Source: Suillus spraguei (Eukaryota > Basidiomycota > Agaricomycetes > Boletales > Suillaceae). From it: 64,000 bases of DNA. How positions within the stretch are numbered: the first letter of the stretch is position 1; each line of letters opens with the position of its first letter. The notes under the pieces were generated by a model. That model saw only the letters and a list, made by a program, of their open reading frames with translations. It ran no database searches and was not told the origin of the DNA. The stretch covers positions 1-64,000 of the forward strand of contig JABCPU010000107.1 of NCBI GenBank assembly GCA_016800925.1. Direction: 5' to 3'. The translations under genes and the position numbers were made by a program. This document shows, piece by piece, positions 42,735-53,419 of this stretch.

Positions 42735-43469
42735 GTCTAATACGTGATGCGAGCCTTTGAAAAAGTTTTCTGTACCGACGATTCTCGACGAGCATCATCA
42801 ATCTCCCGGAGTATAACTGGACCTCTGAGGTCATATAACAAGGGAAAGCTCATATCGATATAACAGAGATATTGGATACTATGTAAAACAAGGGAGAAGC
42901 AAACAGATCACTGACTTGTATTGCCCTTTCAATGAATCATCTGCGTCCCAAGCATATGCACACCTTCTCGGCCTCCACCCCAGTCGTCGGCCTATCATAC
43001 ATATCGTAGAGACACCAATAAATGGTAAGCGCGGGACTTCACCTCGTTTGCGATGTGCAGTTGATCAGATGTTCATCAACCACTACAGCCTGTTTCATAA
43101 TCCGTGATTGATGTGTGGTGAATATAACACCATCTCTAAACTAAACTAGAAACAGAAATGAAAAAGATGAGGACCCGGGCACGATCGGGTCATCCTCACA
43201 ACCACAGCAAGCCTTCGGATCATGCCATGGAAGATATGTTCTTGATGAGAGTTTCAACTGGCTCCCATCAACTTCAACATCCGACTGCACAAATGGCTTT
43301 GCCCGGCTATTACCAACCAAAGGGTGATATTGGGTTGAATAAGTAACGAACTTGGTGGTCGTAATACCGTCGTATACCAACGATGATAATTCATATAACA
43401 GTCCTTCTGCCAACCCCTACCAAACACCAAGGTTTACACGTAGAAGCCGTCTCGACATTCAAACGTTCA
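42735..43469. repeat. Array spacer between the possible solo LTR and unit 4
   Basis: The block at 42744-42960 repeats 32840-33040. The part at 43110-43420 recurs, shortened, at 46490-46830. A minus-strand frame of 90 residues (43413-43141) is not conserved in that second copy, so I do not call it a gene. Confidence 0.6.
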
Positions 43470-43530
43470 ATCAACACTTACATTCTCACTCTCCAAGCTT
43501 GCACTAGTAACTGAAAGGCTGGGCGTCCGC
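43470..43530 (-). pseudogene. Metallothionein-like fragment, copy 3
   Basis: The minus strand carries AGTGCAAGCTTGGAGAGTG and TGTAAGTGTTGATTG, a damaged form of the last metallothionein exon (CxCxPGECKC) and its 3' flank. It stands in the expected place, just downstream of DUF6533 copy 4. Confidence 0.4.
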
Positions 43531-43833
43531 TCTGTTGTAGTTGTAGAGAATCGCACAGAAGCGAAGGACCAGTGCTTGGTACTGGCTGTGCGTGAGTAGC
43601 CAGTGCCAGTAAAGATATCCAGAATATTGGCACAAACATCGTCGGAACGCATAACAAATAATTAACTAAATACAATACTACGACGGAAAAAATTTCCCGG
43701 ACCTATGTCTCCTTGAAATTTACTTCAAAACACCAGACAACCTACATCAATGGTATCACGAAAATGAGAATAAATAAAAGCAAATCCCCCTGCTCCTTGC
43801 AGAGTACTAGACAACTGTCAACTTCCCCAAGCA

Positions 43834-45536
43834 TTACACGCTACTGCCAGTCGATATATGCACGCGTTCCTGGAATACAATAGAGGTCATAGCAGTTGCT
43901 GTGTCGGAATTGGTCACGAGCTTTGCGTGATATTCTCGAATACCAAGGATCAGGCGGGGTCCTAGCACAAACATCTGCACGACCTGCAAAATCTGAAGCA
44001 AGGCACCATAAATGTCAGCTGTCATGAATTGGTCCTATAAAAATGATGAATTGTGGTCGCATGTAGAGGTAAATGAGAGATTGGCATACCGCTATTGGAG
44101 AGTAATGATAAATGACCTGAGAGCAAGAAACAACAACAAAGCTACCACGTCCGACCATTCAGTGGAAAAGGGAGCAATAATTACAATATGAGCTCACCTC
44201 ACAATGTAAAGTACGTGAATTTTGATCAATACCATAAAACAGTCGCTGATAATCTTTTGTGCCGAATGACGTCGCAGTTCACGAAAGTGTTTTACCGCAA
44301 TCCAGACTGCGAGACACATTTCACAAACCTCCAACACAATCCCTAGTACCCAAGTAAGGGTATTCAGAAATAGGACATTTTCCGTATAGGAGATCGAGCA
44401 CTGATAGATGCCGGAGAGAATGAGTTCCTCTGGTAGTTAGCGATCAGGTGCATATTTTTGTCATCCACAATTAAGCGTACCCCCTGAACCATGCATCATT
44501 GATATTATGATTGCAACTCCGTTGAAAATGTTGACAGCCAGGAAGGTGATAATGAGAAATATCAAGATTTTTCTGGATCGTAGATACATCGTATACAATT
44601 GAGTGACGATGATGACTATAGTCAAGTCAATATCACAGAGGTCTTGCGAGTGCCAAACTCACCCCACAGCATAGCATATACCGCAACACCGATCCATTCC
44701 CATACGACGTATACGATAAAACCTGACAAATTCAGTCAGGGATCAAGTGTGTCACACTCAGAATAGGCTCACATCTGTGACAGTATAATGTAGCAATCAT
44801 CAGTGAGCCAAGAAATTGGTAAAGAACCACACCCACTCCTACAGGCACTACAGTTAATTGGAGGGGAACAATAGGCATCTATGCAGAAGACTCACTGTAT
44901 CCGTTAGCGAGATGGTCGTAGCAAAGTCTGTATCCCATTGGTCAGAAGAAGCAAAGACAGAGAATGTACTAAGGAGACATGCCCAGTATGCCCAGGCTGA
45001 TTGTGAGAGATAGACAATTAACACAACACCGATTCTTTAACCCTGCGAACGTACGCAGCATAAAAGATCCCAAGGTAGCGCACCTATGATGCTTTATAGT
45101 CAGCATAACGTGGTAACCACGACAAAAAAGCCACATACACCGAGATACATAAGTGTCATCAGCGACCAGCGTTGTCTCTAGAATTAAGTGTCCTCTCATG
45201 CGTGTTCCTCTGACATGAGATTCTGCTCACCCAAATCAATTCTACCTATATGACCATTATTAGCAAGAGGGCTGCCCCGGTCATAGCATCAACATACTTC
45301 TTGTCCGAACATAAGCACTAAAAATACTTGTAAGATGTCAGTAGTCCTTTTAATATTATCATGTTCACCCCAATCATACATCAATACAACAAAGCCAGCA
45401 ACTGCAAAATCACATCCAATAGATTGAGACATCAGCTTCAACATGTGACCGTTCTCTACGAACCTGCAAAATAGCTGTAAAAAAAATTTGCGTTGATGAG
45501 CAGCCACCAAGAGGGATCATTTGAGACGATGGTCAT
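43834..45536 (-). CDS. DUF6533-type multi-pass membrane protein, array copy 4
   Basis: From ATG 45536 (MTIVSNDPSWWLLINAN) the exons again give YSYFA, VAGFVVLMYDW, VLMFGQE and VELIW. FIVYVVWEWIGVAVYAML follows near 44690, then LYTMYLRSRKILIFLII near 44580, CLAVWIAVKHF near 44300 and the tail VQMFVLGPRLILGIREYHA ... QERVHISTGSSV ending at 43834. About seven membrane segments are expected. It is very like copy 2, including long stretches of its introns, which suggests a recent duplication or gene conversion between the two. I saw no certain frame break, but the middle joints were not all tested. Confidence 0.65.
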
Positions 45537-46903
45537 TTTGGTAGAGAAATGAAGGTGCGGATGAGAGGGAAATTTGGTGGACGTATTGCGGTGGCATATA
45601 TACCACCACCAGCGCTTGGATAACCAAAATGAGATCGAGGTATGATGTCCGTTCCCACTCGATTGACCAAAGGTATGATCAATCCAGGGGCTGGACTCGT
45701 AGAACATTTGTGCGGGAATACGTAAAGGCAAAATGTATCGGCATGCTGAGGACAATCTAAAATAGACCATCAAAAATGGGGGAGATCTATACCAAGCAAA
45801 TAGATAACTCACGTTCTACCCGTGTGCAAGCACTCATATCAATGTCTACTATCCATGCTCCCCTTCCTCGCGCCCTCTGTCGCTTCATGAGCACCTTTTG
45901 ACTCTCTGGCTTGGCTATTGAGCTTTCGTATCACAAGGCTGCCTACAATGGTATCCTCGATCCGCATCGTGGAGTTGGTGCGGTGCTGACAAGACATCAA
46001 TTTTCACAGCAAGAGAAGTCTTAGTTGGGAATCCCTGATTGATACATAGCAAAAATCCAGCGCCATCCTCATATCTAAGCAGTGCTGAGAAAGGACATGG
46101 AAAAAAGAAAAGAAGACTCGGGCGCATTGTTATCATCAAGCCCAACCAGCGCCCATATCCTAGGATTCTTAATTGTATAAAAAAAACCAAAAGCAATAAC
46201 ATTCTGTTGGCACCCAATCAAAAAAGCTGAAAGAATAGCTCACCCATGCAATACAGCTACTGACGCACGTCCGGGTCCCTCGATGCTTACTCAAACCGAT
46301 GCAAATTTAGTTTAACAAAGGCCTAGGCGTGATGCGAGCGTTTGAAAAAGTTTACTCTGCCGATGATTCACGACGACCACCGACAATCTCCCCGAGTATA
46401 ACTGGACCTCTGAGGTACAATGGGAGTTCATGTCGAGATGACAGGGATATTGGATAAGGGAGAAGCAAACAGATCACCGGTGAATATATCACCATCTCTA
46501 AACCAAACTAGAAACAGAAATGAAAAAGATGAGGACCCAGGAGTCATCCTCACAACCACAGCAAAGCCTTCGGATCATGCCTTGAAAGATTGATGAATAT
46601 GAGCATCAATCAGCTGAGTTTCAACTATTGCCACCAGAAAAGTAACATCAGCTAAGCAGCTTCAACATCTGACTGACTGCTCTCCAATAACCCACAAATA
46701 GCTTATAATACGTTATGAATTGATGCCCAGCTACCAACTAGAGGGTAATATTGGTAGAGCATGGGTTGAGTAAGTAACAATCTTTGTGGTCGTATGCCGA
46801 TGATGATAATTCATACGACAGTCCTTCTGCCAACCCCGACCAAACACCGAGGTTAAAATAGCTTTACACGCAGAGGCCGTCTCGACATTCATTGAACGTT
46901 CAA
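45537..46903. repeat. Last spacer of the array
   Basis: Repeated blocks occur in the same order as in unit 1: 45830-46230 resembles 32350-32700, and 46330-46480 resembles 32840-33020. Then 46490-46830 resembles 43115-43420. No gene is supported. Confidence 0.65.
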
Positions 46904-47020
46904 TCAACATTTGCATTCTCCAGGCTTGCACTGGCAACTGCAAGCAAAGTTGTTAATCAGGCCTAGACTCTGTACATACGACTTACGAGGTGCCACATGA
47001 GCAGTTTGACGAGCCAGTTA
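46904..47020 (-). pseudogene. Metallothionein-like gene fragment, copy 4
   Basis: Exon 2 (46937-46904) reads CQCKPGECKC and stop, a textbook fungal metallothionein end. A 49-bp intron precedes it, and exon 1 (46987 upward) reads GSSNCSCGTS. About 8 bp are missing in exon 1 compared with copy 1, between the VSN text and the cysteine text, and no start codon lies in frame. It is the best preserved C-terminus of the family here, but the gene is broken. No DUF6533 gene follows it. Confidence 0.6.
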
Positions 47021-47122
47021 GAAACAGTGATCTAAGCAGCAGTATTACTTACGGTGATATTGTAGGATGATCATGATTAAAGGATTCCTGACTATATGGT
47101 GAAGGGAAAAGACCAGAACATG

Positions 47123-47200
47123 TCTCTGGTAGTATATCGGATAGTACACCCGCCTGTCATGCGACCGCGGGAGAGCGGGGTTCGACTCCCCGCCAGAGAG
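47123..47200 (+). tRNA. tRNA-Asp(GTC) with an apparent 6-nt intron
   Basis: The acceptor stem TCTCTGG (47123-47129) pairs with CCAGAGA (47193-47199). The T arm is CGGGG-TTCGACT-CCCCG. The anticodon stem is CCCGC/GCGGG, and the anticodon is GTC at 47156-47158. Between the base after the anticodon (A 47159) and the last loop base (C 47166) lie six extra bases, TGCGAC, in the canonical intron position. Removing them leaves a normal 7-base loop. TTTTTT follows at 47203, the usual RNA polymerase III stop. Confidence 0.9.
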
Positions 47201-47202
47201 TG

Positions 47203-47208
47203 TTTTTT
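47203..47208 (+). terminator. RNA polymerase III terminator of tRNA-Asp
   Basis: Six T residues start two bases after the tRNA 3' end. Confidence 0.8.
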
Positions 47209-48822
47209 CGATTTCTTTTTCCTGGTAGTCCGTTTGGGTGATCACCATTAATTCCATCATCCTCACCCTTGTTTTCACCTCATATGCACATCCACCACTT
47301 TGGTACCAATGTATATACTACGGATAACATTTAACAGAATGCGTGCTGAAACTTTTGTCCCAAGGGTCTGCGTTCGCAAGATCCAGACTAATTGACACCG
47401 AGTGAGAACGATGCAAGTCTGAGCAAGAAACGACAGTATAGAAAAGACGATTATCTTTATTCATCTGTCCTGGGTGTTGGAAATTAACCCGCCAACGTAG
47501 TACATAGTCACTTTTTCGTTTGACTCAGATACTCATTCACTTAGCGCTACGCCAGCGGAGTTACCTGATTAGGTAACTCCACGCACAGTCGTTTTGCTTT
47601 CCAGTCTCCAATTATCCTCGACTGGGGGTAAGTAATATTATAGTATACCTACCACATTCCTTACTAATGTACTATAGAAATCACTAGAGTTCGTTCTATC
47701 TTGATAAGCCCAGCCAAAATAACTCGATATACGTTGGAGGTAAGTGTTCTAAACTCGGGTCAGGCCTATTCATAGCGGAACAAGGAGGTTAGCTTAAAAT
47801 GACCAAGTACTGGAAGATTTTCGTAAAATAGCTCATACGACATACATAGTGCTTAGCGAGCTCGGTGTCAATAGGGACATTATGCCAGCACTGCCCCATT
47901 TCAAGTCACCCCATCATGCATAGCCTGCTTGTATTGAAGGTGTACTCATTGAAGTCCATCCGTGTCTCAAGCACTTCGGTAGATTCGGCAGCCCAAATGG
48001 GAGTCTCACCGGTCGGCTATTTTGTTTGGCTTAAGGCACGGCGGAACTTGAACTTGACATCGTAAGAATTGAGCACACCTACATGCTGCGCAGCACATAG
48101 GTATAATATGTAAATGTAAGGCTTGCGGTGGGTTCGATAGGGAATTGTTAACGAAACGATTGGGATATAAGAATGGACAGTGAGTGATAACGGATAGGAA
48201 CAGATCTTTTATTGTTGGTGAGTGTGCACCGGACTAGACTTTTGAGGCAAGTGGCGGAATAGGACGTCTCAAGGGCTTTCTCTAAGACGCTTTTTGAGCA
48301 AGGATCTTCTAAGGTAGAATTCGCTGTAGATACCAGAGTGTACATGAGCTAGATATACGGAAATGATAAGGTTTCGTCCTGAACGCGCCACTGAAAATAA
48401 AGAGGGCGTGAAAATCGAGTGCGCAGTTTTTTGACAGTGGCGAGGAAAATAGTATCAGTAACGAGGGACGAGGACTGGAAGTAGAAAGAGATAACGAGTT
48501 ATATAGTAATAGGGACTGGAAGCATGTGGTTTTGAAGACGGCAGTGTGGTAATATGGTAAGGACAAAGAGGAATGTATCCGCGTGACCTGAGTGCGAAAG
48601 GTAGTAACGCTTTTTCGCATACGTAAGTCACGTGGACGGTCTCGAACGCTCGAGCGTTTAAGTTCATTTTTGAAGCATTGTCGGGGCTTAGAGGATATGA
48701 AATCCTTACAAAAAGACGACTTGAACTTGGGGGGTGTCCGAATTCCCTAACTCCGAATTGGCAAGTTCAGCTTATAACAGGTGAGTAACTTGAATAGCAA
48801 CTTACTCTTCCGCAAGGCAAAG
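47209..48822. other. Intergenic region without a supported gene
   Basis: I find no conserved domain on either strand. Several GT-AG-like pairs exist near 47630-47760, and a minus-strand patch near 47880-48050 could be an exon remnant, but nothing can be named. Confidence 0.5.
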
Positions 48823-49008
48823 ATGACCTCTTACTTGCCAGAGCTTATCACATTCAATTTCCGAAAAGATCTCTTGCTGGTTCTCGAAAAACTCAGTTAC
48901 AAAATCTGCAAACAGCTCGCCACCAGCAGCGTTTCGCCATTGCTGGACAGGCTGTTGAACTTCAAAGTTCCCGACAGACTTACTAGTATCTCGCATTCCG
49001 TTCTGCCG

Positions 49009-51011
49009 ATGGACTCGGATGCCTCGACCTTCACCGCTGAGATGCAAAGAATGCCACCGCGTCAGACGTTGCGAGGCCATACTAGCCGGGTACGATGTGT
49101 CGTGCACCTGCCAGGCGGACATCGTATCATCACATCTTCGTCAGACAGCTCACTCCGATTATGGGACTTGAAGAGCGGCGCACAGATTGGCGACAGCTGG
49201 AGAGACGAAGGGGACAATGCAGGAGTGTACACCATAGCATTGTCTCCAAACGGCAACACTGTCGCTAGTGGAAGCGATGATGGGAAAGTGAGGCTGTGGG
49301 ACATTAAGACGGGGAAGGTTATCACTAAATGGACAGGGCACACTAAGGATGTGTGGTCAGTTTGCTGGAATACAAGCGGTGAGCGAGTTTTGAGTGGATC
49401 TGCGGACGGGACAGTAGGAGTGTGGCATGTCAACAGTGGCAAAACTGTCCTGACCATCAATACCCAGCACCAGTGGGTGGGGAGCGTAATGTACTCACCC
49501 AACTCGAAGAGAATTGCAACAGGCGGATACGACGACACTGGTGTAAAAATCTGGAATAGCAAGACGGGCGAGCTGATATCCACACTCTCGCACGAGTGGC
49601 CAGTTCACTGCTTGACGTGGACATCGGATGGAAAGAAGATCATCTCTGCATCATATGACTCGATCGTAGTATTCGACATTGCTACTTTGCAGCAGATCAC
49701 CGAACTCCATGGTCACAATCACTTGATTCGTTTTATCAGTTTGTCTCCAGATAACTGCCTCCTCGCGAGTGCATCATGGGATAAAACAGCACGCCTGTGG
49801 GATCTCGACACGAACCTTTCACTTGGGCCACCTATTCAGTATGACAAATTTGTGGAGTGCGTAGCTTTTTCCGCCGACGGAAAGCTACTAGTCACTGGCT
49901 GCGAGGACAGCAACGTGTATGTACATGATATTCAAGACATTCTCAAAGAAGCTGAAGTCTCACTATCCGATACTGATGTGAGTGTCAACATAATACTTAC
50001 TCGCTCTCTCTGACAATCTCTGTTGTCAGGATGGACTCGAACTGGAGGCATCATCAAGCGACGCCCCGGGAACGGAGCACGCACTCCACTCCTCGCAGGA
50101 CATAGATGACATGTCATTTTTGGACGTATGTGATGTGTTTTGGCAATTTCTGAGTTGTTATATCATAAACTTGCCAGGTTGATGCTACACAGGGTGTCGA
50201 TGAGCTTTCACCAACATTTTTTAACAGCATTCAACCCGACGTTCACGTGCGTCATCTGCATATTCACCAATTAGTTCTTGTGTAGACCTCGTGCTTTCAG
50301 TCTTTAAAGGGTGATTGCCACCCTCATTCCTCCGCCAGTGCATTCCTCAGCCACCTTTCCCTGTTCCTTCACCGCTCTCTACCCGGTAGTGGTGAAACGA
50401 CTAAACCTCCGCAACCGTCAAGGCCTTCAAGGCTACATCCCCACATGATCATCGCTCGTCTGTCCTCACTCATCCACCGCTCTCCATCCGATGATGCAGA
50501 AAAGGAATTCCAGCAACCTCTCACGCCTTCGAGGTTACGTTTCTATATGCTCTTTGATCGTCTGTCCTCACTCTTACGTCACTCGCGGGTCGACAGCGAT
50601 CCAGCCACCAAACCTCAACAGCCCACAACGCTTTCGGGTTCACGGTCAGATATACACATCGGCAACCTATTCTCACTCTTCCGCTCTCCACCTGCTACCA
50701 GTGAAAAAATCGAACCACTCATATGCCCAAGACAAACCACCTCTTCCCATCGCAGTCCTCATGTCGTCAATGTAGCTGCAATACGGGACAAGCAGGAATG
50801 TCTTTCTTCAGTGCGCTTCAATTGCTGGAGTCTGATTATTTCTGTGCAGGCATTATATGTTGCTCCACGGCCGAAGCGAGATCGTCCACGTACTCAGCCT
50901 GTTGGCAGTGCTGCAACACCCGTGCAATCACGACCTCTCCCTTTATGGGCTCATCTCGTACTTTTTCTCTGCTGTGCATCTCCTCAACAAGCGGAACAAA
51001 CACAGCAGTAA
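49009..51011 (+). CDS. WD40 repeat protein with a Ser/Pro-rich repetitive tail
   Basis: Four exons join in phase: 49009-49977, 50030-50125, 50178-50246 and 50286-51011 (619 residues). The first holds about seven WD40 blades, with RQTLRGHTSRVRCVVHLPGG, SDSSLRLWDLKSG, SDDGKVRLWDIKTGK, SADGTVGVWHV and SWDKTARLWDLDTN among them. These should form a beta-propeller for protein contacts. The tail has short repeats (RLSSLIHRS ..., RLSSLLRHS ...), then HVVNVAAIRDKQ and a hydrophobic LVLFLCCASP end, a layout common in mushroom WD40 families. An upstream in-frame ATG at 48823 would add about 62 residues. I prefer 49009 because the family normally starts close to the first blade. The partner is unknown. 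Confidence 0.85.
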
Positions 51012-51219
51012 CTGCATGGTAAAGTCCGTGCCCAGGTATCATCGCATTCTCAGCCTGCCGCTACTTCGACGTCCACGACACGGACACCTACTACATTTGA
51101 TACGAGTACTACCGCGCCTGGTGCAGCAACCACGCGGTCACGACGTGTTCCATTGCGGGCTCGCTTGGTGCTTTTTCTTTTTTGTGCATCTTCTCCACAC
51201 GATGATGGTCATTGATAGT
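51012..51219 (+). other. Duplicated WD40-gene tail
   Basis: Past the stop, a second tail is readable: ATTRSRRVPLRARLVLFLFCASSPHDDGH ending at 51219. It parallels PLPLWAHLVLFLCCASP before the stop. It could be an alternative last exon (GT at about 51009, AG near 51053), but that splice puts it out of frame with the exon I read. It may be a remnant of a tandem tail duplication. Confidence 0.4.
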
Positions 51220-53419
51220 AATACCTAGTATGTATACAACTATTAATCGTTGCGTCTAGTTCTTTGGTCACAATTGACATCGTTTGATAGATAGTCCTGA
51301 CCTTGATGTAACCCAAAAAGAATGACCGACTTAGGTAAGTAGGAAATGGTGCTATGTCGGATTGGGACAAAGAACAAAGCGTTACGATGAATGAGCGAGG
51401 AGCGTAATCAGCCTATCAATATTGAAAGTATTCTGCAGGTCATTAATGCGACTATATTGGTCACAGGTCGAAAGAGTACAAGGACGGCCGGAGCGTCCAG
51501 TCAGGCTTGAAGTAGTATAGGTTTGAAGTGAGCAGTTACAACGTGCATGAAGCTTTGAAAGTCAGTTCTAAGATAAGAGGATAAGAGTTTTTCCTCAGAA
51601 AGTGGAGATTTACAAGGCTATCACAGACAACGTGTACTGTAGGGATGCGCAACGCATTAATGTGCTCAAATACTTTGGTCTAGAAGTGAGGCAACAATTG
51701 ATCTTCGCTAAGCAGAATGAGACCTTGAACTTAATATCGTAAGTTATTTCAGCCTGAGGCCCTTTGTTGAATACGTTCTTCAGAAATAACTCTTGGCATT
51801 GTCCGTGATGACAACATCCACGAGGCTGCCAATGAGGCCAATTAGCTACAGTGCTCAGTGACTTGACTGAGACGTTGCCGTCAAGGCACAGCGGTGAAGT
51901 CCGAAGCTCGAAAAGGGCTATTAGCTTCGTGTTCTTGATTTTCTTTTTATTTAGGATGACAACGAAGCGAGAAACAAGATGAAACAAGCTGGGATACAAG
52001 GCAGTCTAGGAGATGATTATTCGATGAGCAAAAGACACTATGTAGTGGAAGATGAAGGTGAGTAGATTATGATTAAGATGTGCATAATGAACCGTATGTC
52101 AATGTTTCAATGCGTGCAACAGGAGTGGATGCAGTGGATATACATTGGAAACTGGAGAGTCCTTACTATATCTAAGACGTCCAGTAACGCCTTATGTAAA
52201 TGATTCACCAGCTTCTCAGCGATCCTTCGTACCAGTAAGGTACTTGCTCATAGGCATTGATTACGGCGTATTTGGGCATTGTGGAAGCGACAACCGAAAC
52301 TGATCCTGAAAACCGTAGATTATCTAAAGGACAAGCTTCAGAGGCCATCACCTACATGCTCAACTGTATGACTTACATGTGTTTCCTGCATGATGCACCC
52401 ACAGCAAGTACGAGATGCAACACTAAGATTAATATGTTCCATAGACGTACTTATTAGAACCTTCGACAGGACCGAGGGTACGACTTCGATATCCGCTGCA
52501 TCTCCTACTAATAAATGCGGTGGAATGGATAGTGAAGACTTGGGGACCCTGAAACACCAACTTGCTGCGGAGATGACGTTACCAGGGTCCAGCGTAGATG
52601 GGGCGAGCAGAAGTGGTACTGGGCAACCCGATGAAGCATCACGTCCAAGAGAGGCCCTAATGCCCTAACATCAAATACATCTGAAACATCCAGTACTGCT
52701 GCACTTGGATTTGGCAGAGCCGCTAGAGTTACCCTCACGTACTAGTACGTGAAGGTACGTTCTGAGATAAGAACTTCTCCCTGCACCTACAGTCGTATGA
52801 TGCATTAATAGGCAATGGTCGAAATGATTAGTTCTTCCTAGTAGTAGTCATTCCAGATGATTCTATTGATGTCGACCTTTAGCTCTTGGCATTCTCCATG
52901 CCTGACACTAATCTCCTCGAGGCTGCAAACGAGGCCAGTGACTTGACTGAAGGAGTAGATCTATCGGCCGCGGTCACGCCGCTGCAAACTCTCGCTGATC
53001 AAATAGGGGGATTAAAATTTACAACTCCGCCGAGTCTTGGGGTTGTCTCGTAATATTGGTTGAGGTCACTGCCGCACAGCGTCTATCTCTATCAAAAGGA
53101 GATTGTCGTTGTTCGAACAACTAACGTGCGTATTGCAACAATATGTTCACCTGCAAATAATTGTATTAAAATCTCAGGTCAGAAAAGCCAGGCCAAGTTG
53201 CGCCAGAGACAGACATAGGTTTCAAAGGACGCGTATCAGCTGGTAATCGACCAATTGAACACATCCTGTGAAGCCTCGTGTCGGAAGAGCTTTATTAATA
53301 CTCCTGAATTGGTTCATTGCGCTGATTGCATCTGTAAGTCTCCCAGGCACCTCATGATCCTTTCACTTAAAAGGCGCTACAGCCAGAAACTGTGGTACTA
53401 CCACTGCTAGTAACCCAAC
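51220..53419. other. Intergenic region with weak duplicated fragments
   Basis: No gene is supported. Two stretches, 51783-51880 and 52881-52960, share ctcttggcatt...gaggctgc(c/a)aa(t/c)gaggcca and agtgacttgactga. They look like remnants of one duplicated coding sequence. Frames near 52257-52668 have no recognisable domain. Confidence 0.5.

Noticed and set aside
43141..43413. A 90-residue minus-strand gene in the array
   Set aside because: The related sequence at 46490-46830 does not keep the frame, and no domain is recognisable.
29945..47020. A CRISPR array, suggested by repeated blocks
   Set aside because: The repeats are kilobase-scale gene duplications with introns, not short repeats with unique spacers, and the genome is fungal.
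48781..48822. Start of the WD40 gene at the GTG of 48781
   Set aside because: The sequence GTGAGT looks like a splice donor, and no ATG is present there. The family normally starts nearer the first WD40 blade.
50445..51011. A separate 188-residue gene starting at 50445
   Set aside because: It is in frame with the fourth exon of the WD40 gene (from 50286), and its tail is typical of that family.
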